Shown one piece after another: positions 8,187 through 24,561 of a stretch of 45,219 nucleotides of DNA. Each line of letters starts with the position of its first letter. Within the stretch, counting starts at the first letter, position 1. Under the pieces are notes generated by a model, which did not search any database, was not told the DNA's origin, and was given only the letters and a program-made list of their open reading frames with translations. Source of the DNA: Pseudomonas donghuensis (GTDB lineage Bacteria > Pseudomonadota > Gammaproteobacteria > Pseudomonadales > Pseudomonadaceae); the NCBI RefSeq assembly GCF_000259195.1, contig NZ_JH650764.1, positions 147,056-192,274 on the forward strand, read 5' to 3'. The position numbers and the translations under genes are program-made.

Positions 8187-9860
8187 TCAGGCCTTGCTGG
8201 TAACCACCATCTTGCGTGCGTGGGCCAGGGATTCCTTGGTCAGGTCGATGCCACCGAGCATGCGTGCGACCTCTTCTACACGCTCGCGCTTGCCCAGGTT
8301 GGCCACGGCGGTATGGGTGGCATCGCTGTCACGTACTTTATGCACGAACAGGTGATGGTGGCCCTGGGCAGCGACCTGCGGCAGGTGGGTTACGGTCAGC
8401 ACCTGGCCGCGCTCGCCCAGGCGGCGTAGCAATTGACCGACGATCTCTGCCGTTGGCCCGCCGATACCCACGTCGACTTCGTCGAACACCAGGGTCGGGA
8501 TACGCGAGGTCTGTGCGGTGATCACCTGGATCGCCAGGCTGATCCGCGACAGCTCGCCACCGGAAGCAACCTTGGCCAGGGCCTTGAGCGGCTGCCCGGG
8601 GTTGGCGCTGACCAGCAGCTCGACCTGTTCCAGGCCCTGGGGTTGCAGTTCGTCGCTGCTGTTGGCGCGCAACTCGATGCTGAAGCGGCCACCCGGCATG
8701 CCCAGGCGCTGGATTTCCTGCTCCACCGCACTGGCCAGCTGGCTGGCGGCGTGCTGGCGCAAGGCGCTCAGTTCGCCAGCCTTGTCCTGGTAATGGCGGG
8801 CATAGGCGGCCAGTTCTTCCCCCAGGCGCTCGATCGATTCGTCGTTGGCGTTGAGGTTTTCCAGCTCTTCCATCAAGCGCTGCTGCAGGCTGGCCAGCTC
8901 GGTGGGGTGCACCCGGTGCTTGCGAGCAAGGGTATAAATAGTATCGAGGCGCTCTTCGAGCTGTTGCAGGCGCGCCGGGTCGGCATCGAAGTTGTCGAGG
9001 AAGCGGTTCAGCTCACCGACGGCTTCCTCGACCTGGATCTGTGCGCTGGCGATCATGCTGGCGGCTTCACCCAGGGCCCTGGGCGCGTTGTGCACGGCGG
9101 TCAGGCGGTTGAGGCTGGCAGTCAGGGCGTTGAGGACGTTGCCCGAATCGTTTTCGCTGCAGTGGTCGATGACCTGGCGGCAGATGCCGAACAACGCTTC
9201 GGCATTGGTCAGGTTCTTGTGTTCCTGCTCCAGCAGCTCCAGTTCGTTTTCACCCAGGCCGAGGTTGTCCAGTTCTTCGAGCTGGTAGCTGAGCAACTGG
9301 TGCTGCGCGCGCTGCTCATCGCCGGAGTTGGACAGCCGTTCCAGCTCCTGGCGGGTCTGGCGCCAGCGCTGGGCCGCCAGCTGTACCTGGCGGGCCAGGT
9401 CGGTGGCGCCGGCGTATTCGTCGAGCAGGCGGCGGTGGGTGTCGGTTTTCAGCAGCGACTGGTGCTCATGCTGGCTGTGGATGTCGATAAGCAGCTCGCC
9501 CAGGGCCTTGAGGTCGCCGAGCGGGCAGGGCGTGCCGTTGATGTAGCCACGGCTGCGGCCTTCGGCGGTGATCACCCGGCGCAGGATGCACGGGCCGTCG
9601 CTGTCGAGGTCGCGCTCGGCCAGCCAGGTGCGCGCCTCGGGGATGTCTTCCAGGTCGAAGGTGGCGAGGATGTCGGCCTTGTCGGCCCCGGGGCGCACCA
9701 CGCCGCTGTCGGCGCGATCGCCCAGGGTCAGGCCCAGGGCGTCGAGCATGATCGATTTGCCGGCCCCGGTTTCACCGGTGATGACGCTCATCCCGCGGGC
9801 GAGCTCGAGGTCCAGGTGTTCGACGATGGCGTAGTTGTGTACGGACAGGTGCACCAGCAT
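8187..9860 (-). CDS. recN: DNA repair ATPase RecN
   Basis: A 557-residue SMC-like ATPase acting in double-strand break repair. Walker A is GETGAGKS at residues 29-36. Long coiled-coil arms fill the middle (many Leu/Glu/Gln-rich heptads). The ABC signature ASGGELSRISLA and Walker B TLVFDEVDVGIGG lie near the C-terminus. The length matches the family. Convergent with fur and divergent from grpE. A LexA-type box upstream predicts SOS induction, as known for recN in many bacteria. Confidence 0.97.
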   Translation of the reverse strand: MLVHLSVHNYAIVEHLDLELARGMSVITGETGAGKSIMLDALGLTLGDRADSGVVRPGADKADILATFDLEDIPEARTWLAERDLDSDGPCILRRVITAEGRSRGYINGTPCPLGDLKALGELLIDIHSQHEHQSLLKTDTHRRLLDEYAGATDLARQVQLAAQRWRQTRQELERLSNSGDEQRAQHQLLSYQLEELDNLGLGENELELLEQEHKNLTNAEALFGICRQVIDHCSENDSGNVLNALTASLNRLTAVHNAPRALGEAASMIASAQIQVEEAVGELNRFLDNFDADPARLQQLEERLDTIYTLARKHRVHPTELASLQQRLMEELENLNANDESIERLGEELAAYARHYQDKAGELSALRQHAASQLASAVEQEIQRLGMPGGRFSIELRANSSDELQPQGLEQVELLVSANPGQPLKALAKVASGGELSRISLAIQVITAQTSRIPTLVFDEVDVGIGGPTAEIVGQLLRRLGERGQVLTVTHLPQVAAQGHHHLFVHKVRDSDATHTAVANLGKRERVEEVARMLGGIDLTKESLAHARKMVVTSKA

Positions 9861-9884
9861 TGGGGCGGCTCCCAGGCGTTAGGT

Positions 9885-9900
9885 CTGGTTATTTATACAG
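9885..9900 (-). promoter_or_regulatory. LexA (SOS) box upstream of recN
   Basis: On the minus strand the 16-mer CTGTATAAATAACCAG fits CTG-N10-CAG, with the fuller CTGT at one end only, so it is close to the CTGTATATATATACAG consensus. It ends 24 bp before the recN start codon, inside the expected promoter region. Confidence 0.85.
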
Positions 9901-10007
9901 TGTTTTCAAATCCGCTGACAATGCTGATGTTTAGTTCGATTTGGTTATCAGGGCGCGGTTCTGATTGCGCTGGGTTATGAGCGAATGTGAGCAAGCTGTC
10001 TTGAAGG

Positions 10008-10038
10008 CCCTTGAACCTGGATTTTGCGACCCCATATA
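10008..10038 (+). promoter_or_regulatory. Sigma-32 heat-shock promoter of grpE-dnaK
   Basis: CCCTTGAA at 10008-10015, then a 14-nt spacer, then CCCCATATA at 10030-10038. This is close to the RpoH consensus (CTTGAA, 13-15 nt, CCCCATNT). It lies 53 bp before the grpE start. Confidence 0.9.
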
Positions 10039-10091
10039 GCCGGCAGAAGCGCGAGTCATGCTCGCAGACCTTATTCGAGAGGAGAGATTTT

Positions 10092-10646
10092 ATGGCTGAC
10101 GAACAGCTGGATGAACAGAATCTGAACGCCGAAGCGACTGGCGACCAAGAGCTGAGCGCCCGCGTGCAGGTGCTCGAAGAGCAGCTGGCGGCGGCCCAGG
10201 ATCAATCCCTGCGCACCGCCGCCGACCTGCAGAACGTGCGCCGCCGCGCCGAGCAGGACGTAGAAAAGGCGCACAAGTTCGCCCTGGAAAAATTCGCCGG
10301 TGACCTGCTGCCGGTCATCGACAGCCTCGAGCGCGGCCTGGAGCTGTCCAGCGCGGACGACGAGAGCATTCGCCCGATGCGTGAAGGCATCGAGCTGACC
10401 CTGAAAATGTTCCACGACACCCTCAAGCGCTACAACCTCGAGGCCATTGACCCGCACGGCGAACCGTTCAATGCCGAGCACCATCAGGCGATGGCCATGC
10501 AGGAAAGCGCCGAAGTCGAGCCCAACAGCGTGCTCAAGGTGTTCCAGAAGGGCTACCAGCTCAACGGTCGCCTGCTGCGCCCGGCCATGGTCGTGGTCAG
10601 CAAGGCCCCGGCAGCGGTTACGCCGTCGATTGACGAGCAGGCTTGA
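10092..10646 (+). CDS. grpE: Nucleotide exchange factor GrpE
   Basis: A 184-residue DnaK co-chaperone that speeds ADP release. An acidic, Gln/Glu-rich N-terminal region leads to a long dimerising helix ([20 protein letters not shown], then [15 protein letters not shown]). The C-terminal beta-domain ends with the family motif [24 protein letters not shown] at 10092 follows GAGAGAT and gives [10 protein letters not shown]; upstream in-frame codons overlap the heat-shock promoter and are not used. It precedes dnaK by 101 bp and is probably transcribed with it from the sigma-32 promoter. Confidence 0.97.
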   Translation: MADEQLDEQNLNAEATGDQELSARVQVLEEQLAAAQDQSLRTAADLQNVRRRAEQDVEKAHKFALEKFAGDLLPVIDSLERGLELSSADDESIRPMREGIELTLKMFHDTLKRYNLEAIDPHGEPFNAEHHQAMAMQESAEVEPNSVLKVFQKGYQLNGRLLRPAMVVVSKAPAAVTPSIDEQA

Positions 10647-10747
10647 AATCGTTTCCGGCGCCCCCATCTAGGTGTCAAGCATTCAAGTATTACCGCAGTT
10701 AGCCACCACTGCTGCGGCAACCAAATTCAAGTTTCGGGAGAGTTAAC

Positions 10748-12664
<1,917 letters not shown>

Positions 12665-12724
12665 TTGCTACAGGTTGTCGGCCAATTGACTGTTTTTTGA
12701 TGGTTGGCTGGTAGGATGTCGCCG

Positions 12725-12744
12725 CGCGGGGGCTTGCTCCCGCG
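12725..12744. repeat. REP-like hairpin in the dnaK-dnaJ spacer
   Basis: CGCGGG (12725-12730) pairs with CCCGCG (12739-12744). The interior GGCTTGCT resembles the GGGCTTGCTCCCGC core of a second fluorescent-pseudomonad REP family. The rest of the 210-bp spacer (12665-12874) shows no gene. The hairpin could reduce read-through from dnaK to dnaJ, but it has no T-run. Confidence 0.5.
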
Positions 12745-12874
12745 TTGGCGTGTCTGCAATACCCGAATTTTTACAGCATCTGTCAGCCGCCCGGAGGGTG
12801 GGTGAGGCGGGTGCTGGCGGCACAGCGCGGAATGCGCAGAGGTTTGCCGAACGTCCTCAAGAGTGCAAAGACTT

Positions 12875-13999
12875 ATGGCAAAGCGTGACTATTACGAAGT
12901 TCTGGGAGTTGAGCGCGGCTCCAGTGAAGCGGATCTGAAGAAAGCCTACCGCCGTCTGGCGATGAAGCATCACCCGGACCGTAATCCTGATGACAAAGCG
13001 TCGGAAGAGAAATTCAAGGAAGCCAACGAGGCTTACGAAGTGCTCTCCGATGCCAGCAAGCGTGCGGCCTATGACCAGTATGGTCATGCCGGCGTGGATC
13101 CGAGCATGGGTGGCGGCGGTGCCGGTTTCGGCGGCGCGAACTTCTCGGATATCTTCGGTGATGTGTTCAGCGATTTCTTCGGCGGCGGCCGTGGTGGTTC
13201 GCGTGGTGGCGCCCAGCGTGGCAGCGACTTGCGTTACACCCTGGAGCTGAACCTGGAAGAAGCCGTGCGCGGTACCACGGTCAACATCCGTGTGCCGACG
13301 CTGGTCAACTGCAAGCCGTGTGACGGTTCCGGGGCCAAGAAAGGCTCGTCGCCTTCGACCTGCCCGACCTGTGGCGGTATTGGCCAGGTGCGCATGCAGC
13401 AGGGCTTCTTCTCGGTCCAGCAGACCTGCCCGCGTTGCCACGGCCAGGGCAAGGTCATCACCGATCCGTGTGATTCGTGCCACGGCGAAGGCCGCATCGA
13501 AGAGTACAAGACGCTTTCGGTCAAAGTCCCGGCTGGCGTCGATACCGGCGACCGTATTCGTCTGTCCGGCGAAGGCGAGGCTGGTTCCCAGGGTGGCCCG
13601 ACTGGCGACCTGTACGTTGTGATCAACGTGCGTGAACACTCGATTTTCCAGCGCGACGGCAAGCATCTGTACTGTGAAGTGCCGATCAGCTACACCGATG
13701 CCGCCTTGGGTGGCGAGCTGGAAGTGCCGACCCTTGATGGTCGGGTCAAGCTGAAAATCCCGGAAGGCACCCAGACCGGCAAGCAATTCCGTCTGCGTGG
13801 CAAGGGTGTGGCGCCGGTTCGCGGTGGTGGTGCCGGTGACCTGATGTGCCGGGTCGCGGTGGAAACCCCGGTCAACCTCAGCCGTCGTCAGCGCGAGCTG
13901 CTCGAAGAGCTGCGTGATTCGCTGGAAGGCGACAGTTCCCATTCGCCGAAAGCCAATGGCTGGTTCGAAGGCGTGAAGCGCTTCTTCGGCGATCTGTAA
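12875..13999 (+). CDS. dnaJ: Co-chaperone DnaJ (Hsp40)
   Basis: A 374-residue type I Hsp40. The J domain (residues 1-70) has the catalytic HPD at 33-35. A Gly/Phe-rich linker ([20 protein letters not shown]) follows. The zinc domain has four CxxCxGxG repeats ([32 protein letters not shown]), and the C-terminal substrate-binding domain follows. The start at 12875 ([11 protein letters not shown]) is set by homology; an in-frame Met four codons upstream is less likely. It stimulates DnaK ATPase. It sits 210 bp after dnaK, so it may have its own promoter, and 13 bp before dapB. Confidence 0.98.
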   Translation: MAKRDYYEVLGVERGSSEADLKKAYRRLAMKHHPDRNPDDKASEEKFKEANEAYEVLSDASKRAAYDQYGHAGVDPSMGGGGAGFGGANFSDIFGDVFSDFFGGGRGGSRGGAQRGSDLRYTLELNLEEAVRGTTVNIRVPTLVNCKPCDGSGAKKGSSPSTCPTCGGIGQVRMQQGFFSVQQTCPRCHGQGKVITDPCDSCHGEGRIEEYKTLSVKVPAGVDTGDRIRLSGEGEAGSQGGPTGDLYVVINVREHSIFQRDGKHLYCEVPISYTDAALGGELEVPTLDGRVKLKIPEGTQTGKQFRLRGKGVAPVRGGGAGDLMCRVAVETPVNLSRRQRELLEELRDSLEGDSSHSPKANGWFEGVKRFFGDL

Positions 14000-14009
14000 G
14001 AAGGAGTAG

Positions 14010-14816
<807 letters not shown>

Positions 14817-14826
14817 TCGCTGTTCA

Positions 14827-14936
14827 GGGGCCGCTGCGCGGCCCATCGCTGGCAAGGCCAGCTCCCACGGGAATTGCGCCATGGCTGCAATTCCTGAGTC
14901 TCAGTGGCTCCTGTGGGAGCTGGCTTGCCAGCGATG
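14827..14936. repeat. REPIN: two inverted REP elements downstream of dapB
   Basis: ATCGCTGGCAAGGCCAGCTC (from 14845) and GAGCTGGCTTGCCAGCGAT (14917-14935) are near-exact reverse complements about 50 bp apart. The first copy is preceded by a perfect 7-bp hairpin GGGCCGC-TGC-GCGGCCC (14828-14844), often seen next to REPs in this genus. Such paired REPs (REPINs) are short non-autonomous repeats mobilised by RAYT transposases; no RAYT gene is in the window. Transcribed, the pair would form a long hairpin that could end or protect the dapB mRNA. Confidence 0.82.
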
Positions 14937-15068
14937 CTTTTCCATTCCCGCGACGCCCTGTCGCATTCCTGCGCCTTTCAGGCACTTAAGTGGTAGACCA
15001 AAAAAGCGTTTTTCTGTAAGCTACAGCTTTAGTGTGTCCACTAAAAGCGCGCAGATAATTCGACGAAG
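14937..15068 (+). promoter_or_regulatory. carA upstream region with overlapping inverted repeats
   Basis: The 336-bp gap between dapB and carA (14817-15152) has no convincing gene. Beyond the REPIN it holds an AT-richer stretch with TTTAGTG-TGTC-CACTAAA (15028-15045) and, overlapping it on the left, AAGCT-AC-AGCTT (15018-15029). These could be an operator or alternative RNA pairings upstream of the leader terminator. I cannot place the promoter or an ArgR site with confidence. Confidence 0.4.
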
Positions 15069-15107
15069 AAAGCGGGGTGACGTGTCTATACGTCATTCCG
15101 CTTTTTT
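15069..15107 (+). terminator. Intrinsic terminator in the carA leader (candidate attenuator)
   Basis: AAAGCGGGGTGACGT (15069-15083) pairs over 15 positions (two G-U) with ACGTCATTCCGCTTT (15090-15104), with a GTCTAT loop and T-run 15102-15107. It ends 45 bp before the carA start, so transcripts begun upstream must read through it. That position suggests conditional termination. Confidence 0.8.
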
Positions 15108-15152
15108 GCAACCTGCGATCGCCCCTTCAGGCTAGATTTACGGGAGGTCTTC

Positions 15153-16289
15153 TTGACTAAGCCAGCCATACTCGCCCTTGCTGATGGCAGCATTTTTCGC
15201 GGTGAAGCCATTGGAGCCGACGGTCAGACCGTTGGTGAGGTGGTGTTTAACACCGCAATGACCGGCTATCAGGAAATCCTGACTGACCCTTCCTATGCGC
15301 AGCAAATCGTTACTCTGACGTACCCGCACATCGGCAACACCGGCACCACGCCGGAAGACGCCGAATCCGACCGCGTCTGGTCGGCTGGTCTGGTGATTCG
15401 CGACCTGCCTCTGATCGCGAGCAACTGGCGCAACAAGCAATCCCTGCCTGATTACCTCAAGGCCAACAACGTGGTGGCGATCGCGGGTATCGATACCCGT
15501 CGCCTGACCCGCATCCTGCGTGAGAAGGGCGCGCAGAACGGCTGCATCCTGGCCGGCGACAACATCAGCGAAGAGGCGGCAATCGCCGCTGCTCGCGGTT
15601 TCCCGGGCCTGAAGGGCATGGACCTGGCAAAAGTCGTCAGCACCAAGAGCAGCTACGAATGGCGCTCCAGCGTCTGGGAGCTGAAGACCGACAGCCACGC
15701 CACCATTGAAGCCGCCGAGCTGCCGTACCACGTGGTGGCCTACGACTTCGGCGTCAAGCTGAACATCCTGCGCATGCTGGTTGCCCGCGGCTGCCGCCTG
15801 ACCGTAGTGCCGGCGCAAACTCCGGCCAGCGAAGTCCTGGCGCTCAATCCTGATGGTGTGTTCCTGTCCAACGGCCCTGGCGATCCGGAGCCTTGCGACT
15901 ACGCGATCCAGGCGATCAAGGACATCCTCGAAACCGAGATCCCGGTGTTCGGCATTTGCCTGGGTCACCAGCTGCTGGCCCTGGCCTCCGGTGCCAAGAC
16001 CGTGAAAATGGGTCATGGTCACCACGGCGCCAACCACCCGGTCCAGGACCTGGACACCGGTGTGGTGATGATCACCAGCCAGAACCACGGCTTTGCGGTT
16101 GACGAAGCGACCCTGCCGGGCAACGTGCGTGCCATCCACAAGTCGCTGTTCGACGGTACCCTGCAGGGTATCGAGCGTACCGACAAGAGCGCGTTCAGCT
16201 TCCAGGGCCACCCTGAAGCCAGCCCGGGCCCGACCGACGTCGCGCCACTGTTCGACCGTTTCATCGATGCCATGGCCAAGCGCCGCTGA
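15153..16289 (+). CDS. carA: Carbamoyl-phosphate synthase small subunit CarA
   Basis: A 378-residue glutaminase subunit that feeds ammonia to CarB for carbamoyl phosphate, the precursor of arginine and pyrimidines. The N-terminal CarA domain is followed by a class I glutamine amidotransferase with nucleophile Cys269 in FGICLGHQ and the His/Glu of HPEASPGP. Translation starts at TTG (15153) with GGGAGG 5 nt upstream; no ATG or GTG gives the conserved [16 protein letters not shown] start. Preceded by a terminator-like leader hairpin. carB follows after 106 bp. Confidence 0.96.
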   Translation: MTKPAILALADGSIFRGEAIGADGQTVGEVVFNTAMTGYQEILTDPSYAQQIVTLTYPHIGNTGTTPEDAESDRVWSAGLVIRDLPLIASNWRNKQSLPDYLKANNVVAIAGIDTRRLTRILREKGAQNGCILAGDNISEEAAIAAARGFPGLKGMDLAKVVSTKSSYEWRSSVWELKTDSHATIEAAELPYHVVAYDFGVKLNILRMLVARGCRLTVVPAQTPASEVLALNPDGVFLSNGPGDPEPCDYAIQAIKDILETEIPVFGICLGHQLLALASGAKTVKMGHGHHGANHPVQDLDTGVVMITSQNHGFAVDEATLPGNVRAIHKSLFDGTLQGIERTDKSAFSFQGHPEASPGPTDVAPLFDRFIDAMAKRR

Positions 16290-16395
16290 GCATCTGGCGA
16301 GAAGGCCCTGGACCGGTGCAAGCCGCGTTCAGGTGCCGCCCCCAAGATTGTTCAATGCGGCTTGCCGACTGACCTGCGGAATTGAGTGACAACCC

Positions 16396-19613
<3,218 letters not shown>

Positions 19614-19617
<4 letters not shown>

Positions 19618-20096
19618 GCATTACCAAATACCCGATGACCGTCCAGGGCGCTCGCGCCCTGGAGGAAGAGCACCTGTTCCTGAGCAAGACCGAGCGTCCG
19701 CGCCTGAGCCAGGCCATTGGTGAGGCTCGCGAGCTGGGCGATCTCAAGGAAAACGCCGAGTACCACGCTGCCCGCGAAGAGCAGGGGATGGTCGAGGCGC
19801 GTATTCGCGATATCGAAGGCCGTCTGCAGAACTCGGTCGTGATCGACGTCACCACCATTGCCCACACCGGCAAGGTGATCTTCGGCACCACCGTGGACCT
19901 GGAAAACACCGAGACCGGCGAGCAGGTGACTTACCAGATCGTTGGTGAGGACGAAGCCGACGTCAAGCAGGGCAAGCTCTCGGTCGGTGCTCCGATCGCC
20001 CGTGCCATCATTGGCAAGGAAGAGGGTGATGCCGTGGTGATCAAGACGCCAAGCGGTACGGTCGAGTACGAGATTGTCGAAGTCAAACACATCTGA
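19614..20096 (+). CDS. greA: Transcription elongation factor GreA
   Basis: A 160-residue factor that rescues backtracked RNA polymerase by stimulating transcript cleavage. The N-terminal coiled coil carries the acidic-tip signature [20 protein letters not shown]. The C-terminal FKBP-like domain includes [19 protein letters not shown] and SPIAR-like [15 protein letters not shown]. The ATG at 19614 overlaps the carB stop by 4 nt, with AGGA 8 nt upstream; a later Met (PMTVQG) is possible. Membership of greA in the carAB transcript is established for P. aeruginosa. Confidence 0.97.
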
Positions 20097-20520
20097 CCGT
20101 CGCCGGGGCTTTGCTGCCGCCCCGGCAATCTGGCAGCTGACCCAGGTACTCTGGGTTGGCGGCCTGTGGATGCTGCATTTCGGTCTGCTGCCGGCGTTGG
20201 GCCAGATTGGCCTGGCGCCGCTGTTGATCGAGGATATCGGTAGCCTGATGGCATCGTTGCTGGTGGCGTTTGCGGCGTTTTGCGCAGGCGTGCAGGCGCT
20301 GGTGCTGATTCAGGCGCAGGGCCTGTCCAGTCTGTGGCGGGACATGCGGGGGCAGTTGTTGTCGATGGTGATGCTGGCGTGCGTGGTGTATTTCGCGTTG
20401 CGCGTGGGCATGCCGGGGGAACTGCGCTGGCAGCTGTTCTGTTACCTGGTGCTGGGCCTGACCGGCTTGCTGCTGGTCATGCAGCCCGTGCCGGGCAGGG
20501 CGCGCAAGGCGCGCCACTGA
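20074..20520 (+). CDS. Small inner-membrane protein, DUF4149-like
   Basis: A 148-residue protein with about four hydrophobic helices (WQLTQVLWVGGLWMLHFGLLP, then LIEDIGSLMASLLVAFAAFC, LLSMVMLACVVYFAL and FCYLVLGLTGLLLVM segments). The pattern fits DUF4149 (TMEM205-like) proteins found beside greA in pseudomonads. No catalytic motif is seen and the function is unknown. The start is a TTG at 20074 inside greA (23-bp overlap) because no ATG or GTG precedes the first helix in frame. It probably ends the carA-carB-greA transcript and is convergent with yhbY. Confidence 0.75.
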   Translation: MSKSNTSDRRRGFAAAPAIWQLTQVLWVGGLWMLHFGLLPALGQIGLAPLLIEDIGSLMASLLVAFAAFCAGVQALVLIQAQGLSSLWRDMRGQLLSMVMLACVVYFALRVGMPGELRWQLFCYLVLGLTGLLLVMQPVPGRARKARH

Positions 20521-20532
20521 CCGGGGCGAACA

Positions 20533-20841
20533 TCACTTGTAACGGTGGATGTTCGACAACTGCTTGTTCGGTTGCGGATTGCGGCGATAGATCAGCGCCT
20601 TCTTGCCGATGGTCTGTACCAGTTCGGCGCGGCCGGCCTTGCACAGCGCGGCAATTGCGGCGGCACGCTCTTCGCGGTCTTCGGAGCGAATCTCGACCTT
20701 GATCAGTTCGTGATCGACCAGGGCGCGTTCGAGTTCGGCGATAACCCCTTCAGTCAGCCCATTGCCTGCCACAATCAGAACTGGTTTCAGGTCGTGGCCA
20801 ATGGATTTGTACTGTTTCTTCTGCTCGTTATTGAGCGGCAT
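20533..20841 (-). CDS. yhbY: CRS1-YhbY (CRM) domain ribosome-assembly protein YhbY
   Basis: A 102-residue RNA-binding protein with a single CRM domain. It runs from LNNEQKKQYKSIGHDLKPVL to the GxxG-like loop VAGNGLTEGVI and IGKKALIYRRN at the C-terminus. Homologues associate with pre-50S ribosomal particles. AAAGGG upstream of the ATG at 20841 supports the start. Divergent from rlmE with a 100-bp shared promoter region, an arrangement (yhbY / rlmE-ftsH) conserved across gammaproteobacteria. Confidence 0.95.
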   Translation of the reverse strand: MPLNNEQKKQYKSIGHDLKPVLIVAGNGLTEGVIAELERALVDHELIKVEIRSEDREERAAAIAALCKAGRAELVQTIGKKALIYRRNPQPNKQLSNIHRYK

Positions 20842-20941
20842 AATCTGACCCTTTGTCTGATTCTGTAAAAATGGCGGCCATTTTACCCGAGGGCCCGTGG
20901 ATCCGCCCAGTTAATCACGACCCTTATCATCGAGGTGCCCA

Positions 20942-21565
20942 ATGGCGCGTTCCAAGACAAGCCTTGGCTGGCTGAAAGAACACTTCAACGATCCTTACGT
21001 TAAAAAGGCGCAAAAGGACGGTTATCGCTCGCGTGCGAGCTACAAATTGCTGGAAATCCAGGAAAAGTACCGGATTATCCGCCCTGGTATGAGCGTCGTC
21101 GACCTGGGTGCGGCCCCGGGTGGCTGGTCGCAGGTGACCAGTCGTCTGATTGGTGGTCAGGGGCGTTTGATCGCTTCCGACATCCTGGAAATGGACAGCA
21201 TTCCTGACGTTACCTTCATCCAGGGGGACTTTACCCAGGACGAAGTGCTGGCGCAGATCCTCGAGGCGGTGGGTAATTCGCACGTAGACCTTGTGATTTC
21301 CGATATGGCCCCCAATATGAGTGGTACGCCTGCCGTGGATATTCCCAAGGCCATGTTTCTCTGTGAGCTGGCCCTTGATCTGGCGACCCGGGTGCTCAAG
21401 CCGGGTGGTGATTTCCTGATCAAGATTTTCCAGGGCGAAGGGTTTGACGTATACCTCAAGGACGCTCGTCAGAAATTCGACAAGGTCCAGATGCTCAAGC
21501 CTGATTCTTCGCGGGACCGCTCCCGCGAACAGTACTTGCTGGCGAGGGGTTACCGCGGCGAGTAG
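20942..21565 (+). CDS. rlmE: 23S rRNA 2'-O-methyltransferase RlmE (FtsJ/RrmJ)
   Basis: A 207-residue SAM-dependent enzyme that methylates U2552 in the A-loop of 23S rRNA. Motif I is [14 protein letters not shown]. The K-D-K-E tetrad is visible: Lys in [10 protein letters not shown], Asp in [13 protein letters not shown], Lys in [13 protein letters not shown], and Glu near the C-terminus in the [10 protein letters not shown] region. GAGGTG lies before the ATG. ftsH follows after 203 bp. The pair is heat-shock induced in E. coli; I did not find a clear sigma-32 site here. Confidence 0.97.
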   Translation: MARSKTSLGWLKEHFNDPYVKKAQKDGYRSRASYKLLEIQEKYRIIRPGMSVVDLGAAPGGWSQVTSRLIGGQGRLIASDILEMDSIPDVTFIQGDFTQDEVLAQILEAVGNSHVDLVISDMAPNMSGTPAVDIPKAMFLCELALDLATRVLKPGGDFLIKIFQGEGFDVYLKDARQKFDKVQMLKPDSSRDRSREQYLLARGYRGE

Positions 21566-21768
21566 GGCGTCAGGCCGGCGGCTTTCAGGGTATCCGATAG
21601 TTTTTTCCAATCGGCTCTCCTGCCTGACCTGGATGAACATCGTGTAGTCTAGGTTTCACAAAGGGTTACAGACGGCGCCTGCAGATGTGTAGGTTATGTA
21701 GTAAGTTAAGCCGGTGAATATCATGCGAGGCACGGCTGCGCCGTCAGCCGGCTTCAGAGGGTAGCTAA

Positions 21769-23685
<1,917 letters not shown>

Positions 23686-23693
23686 GGGCACAT

Positions 23694-24545
23694 ATGACTT
23701 CACAGCAGTACCCGACCCGGTTGCCTTGCGGCAACCGGGTTCTTGATTTGTCCCGTACCCATGTCATGGGTATCCTCAATATCACCCCCGATTCCTTCTC
23801 CGATGGCGGCCGCTTCACCCAGCGTGACGCAGCCTTGCGCCACGCCGAAGCGATGGTGGCTGCCGGTGCGACCCTGGTCGATGTCGGTGGCGAGTCCACT
23901 CGCCCCGGCGCGCGTGCGGTGTCGGCGCTTGAAGAGCTGGAGCGCGTCGCGCCGATCGTCGAAGCGATCAATCGTGAGCTGGATGTGATCATCTCGGTCG
24001 ATACCTCGACGCCAGCGGTTATCCGCGAATCGGCCAGGCTCGGTGCCGGGCTGATCAACGATGTGCGCTCGCTCAGCCGTGATGGTGCCCTGGATGCCGC
24101 AGCAGCCACCGGCTTGCCGGTGTGCCTGATGCATATGCGTGGCGAGCCGGGCGACATGCAGGACAATCCGCATTACGAGGATGTCACCGCCGAGGTGGCG
24201 AACTACCTTGAAGAGCGTATGGCTGCGTGTGCGGCAGTCGGCATCGAAGCCGGGCGGATCATCCTCGATCCAGGCTTCGGCTTCGCCAAGACCCTGGCGC
24301 ACAACCTCAGCCTGTTCAAGCACATGGAAGCACTTTACCGGTTGGGGCGTCCCTTGCTGGTAGGTGTTTCGCGCAAGAGCATGATCGGCCTGGCCCTGGG
24401 CCGTCCGGTCGGAGAACGGCTCTATGGCAGCCTTGCCCTGGCTGCGCTGGCGATGACCAAGGGCGCGAGCATATTGCGCGTTCACGATGTCGCCGAAACC
24501 GCCGATGTAGTGCGGATGATTGCTGCGGTGCAAGCCGCCGAATAA
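23694..24545 (+). CDS. folP: Dihydropteroate synthase FolP
   Basis: A 283-residue TIM-barrel enzyme of folate synthesis, joining p-aminobenzoate to hydroxymethyl-dihydropterin pyrophosphate; it is the sulfonamide target. Signatures are [15 protein letters not shown] near residue 24, GESTRPGA, a basic loop SRKSMIG and the C-terminal RVHDV. ATG at 23694 follows AAGGG and is 8 bp after the ftsH stop, so it is co-transcribed. Order ftsH-folP-glmM is conserved in gammaproteobacteria. Confidence 0.97.
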   Translation: MTSQQYPTRLPCGNRVLDLSRTHVMGILNITPDSFSDGGRFTQRDAALRHAEAMVAAGATLVDVGGESTRPGARAVSALEELERVAPIVEAINRELDVIISVDTSTPAVIRESARLGAGLINDVRSLSRDGALDAAAATGLPVCLMHMRGEPGDMQDNPHYEDVTAEVANYLEERMAACAAVGIEAGRIILDPGFGFAKTLAHNLSLFKHMEALYRLGRPLLVGVSRKSMIGLALGRPVGERLYGSLALAALAMTKGASILRVHDVAETADVVRMIAAVQAAE

Positions 24546-24561
24546 GAGTGATGGAGCATCT

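Noticed and set aside
15082..15135. An 18-codon GTG-initiated leader peptide before carA
   Set aside because: It overlaps the terminator stem and lacks a properly spaced ribosome-binding site; there is no run of regulatory codons for arginine. Kept only as a remark in the leader finding.
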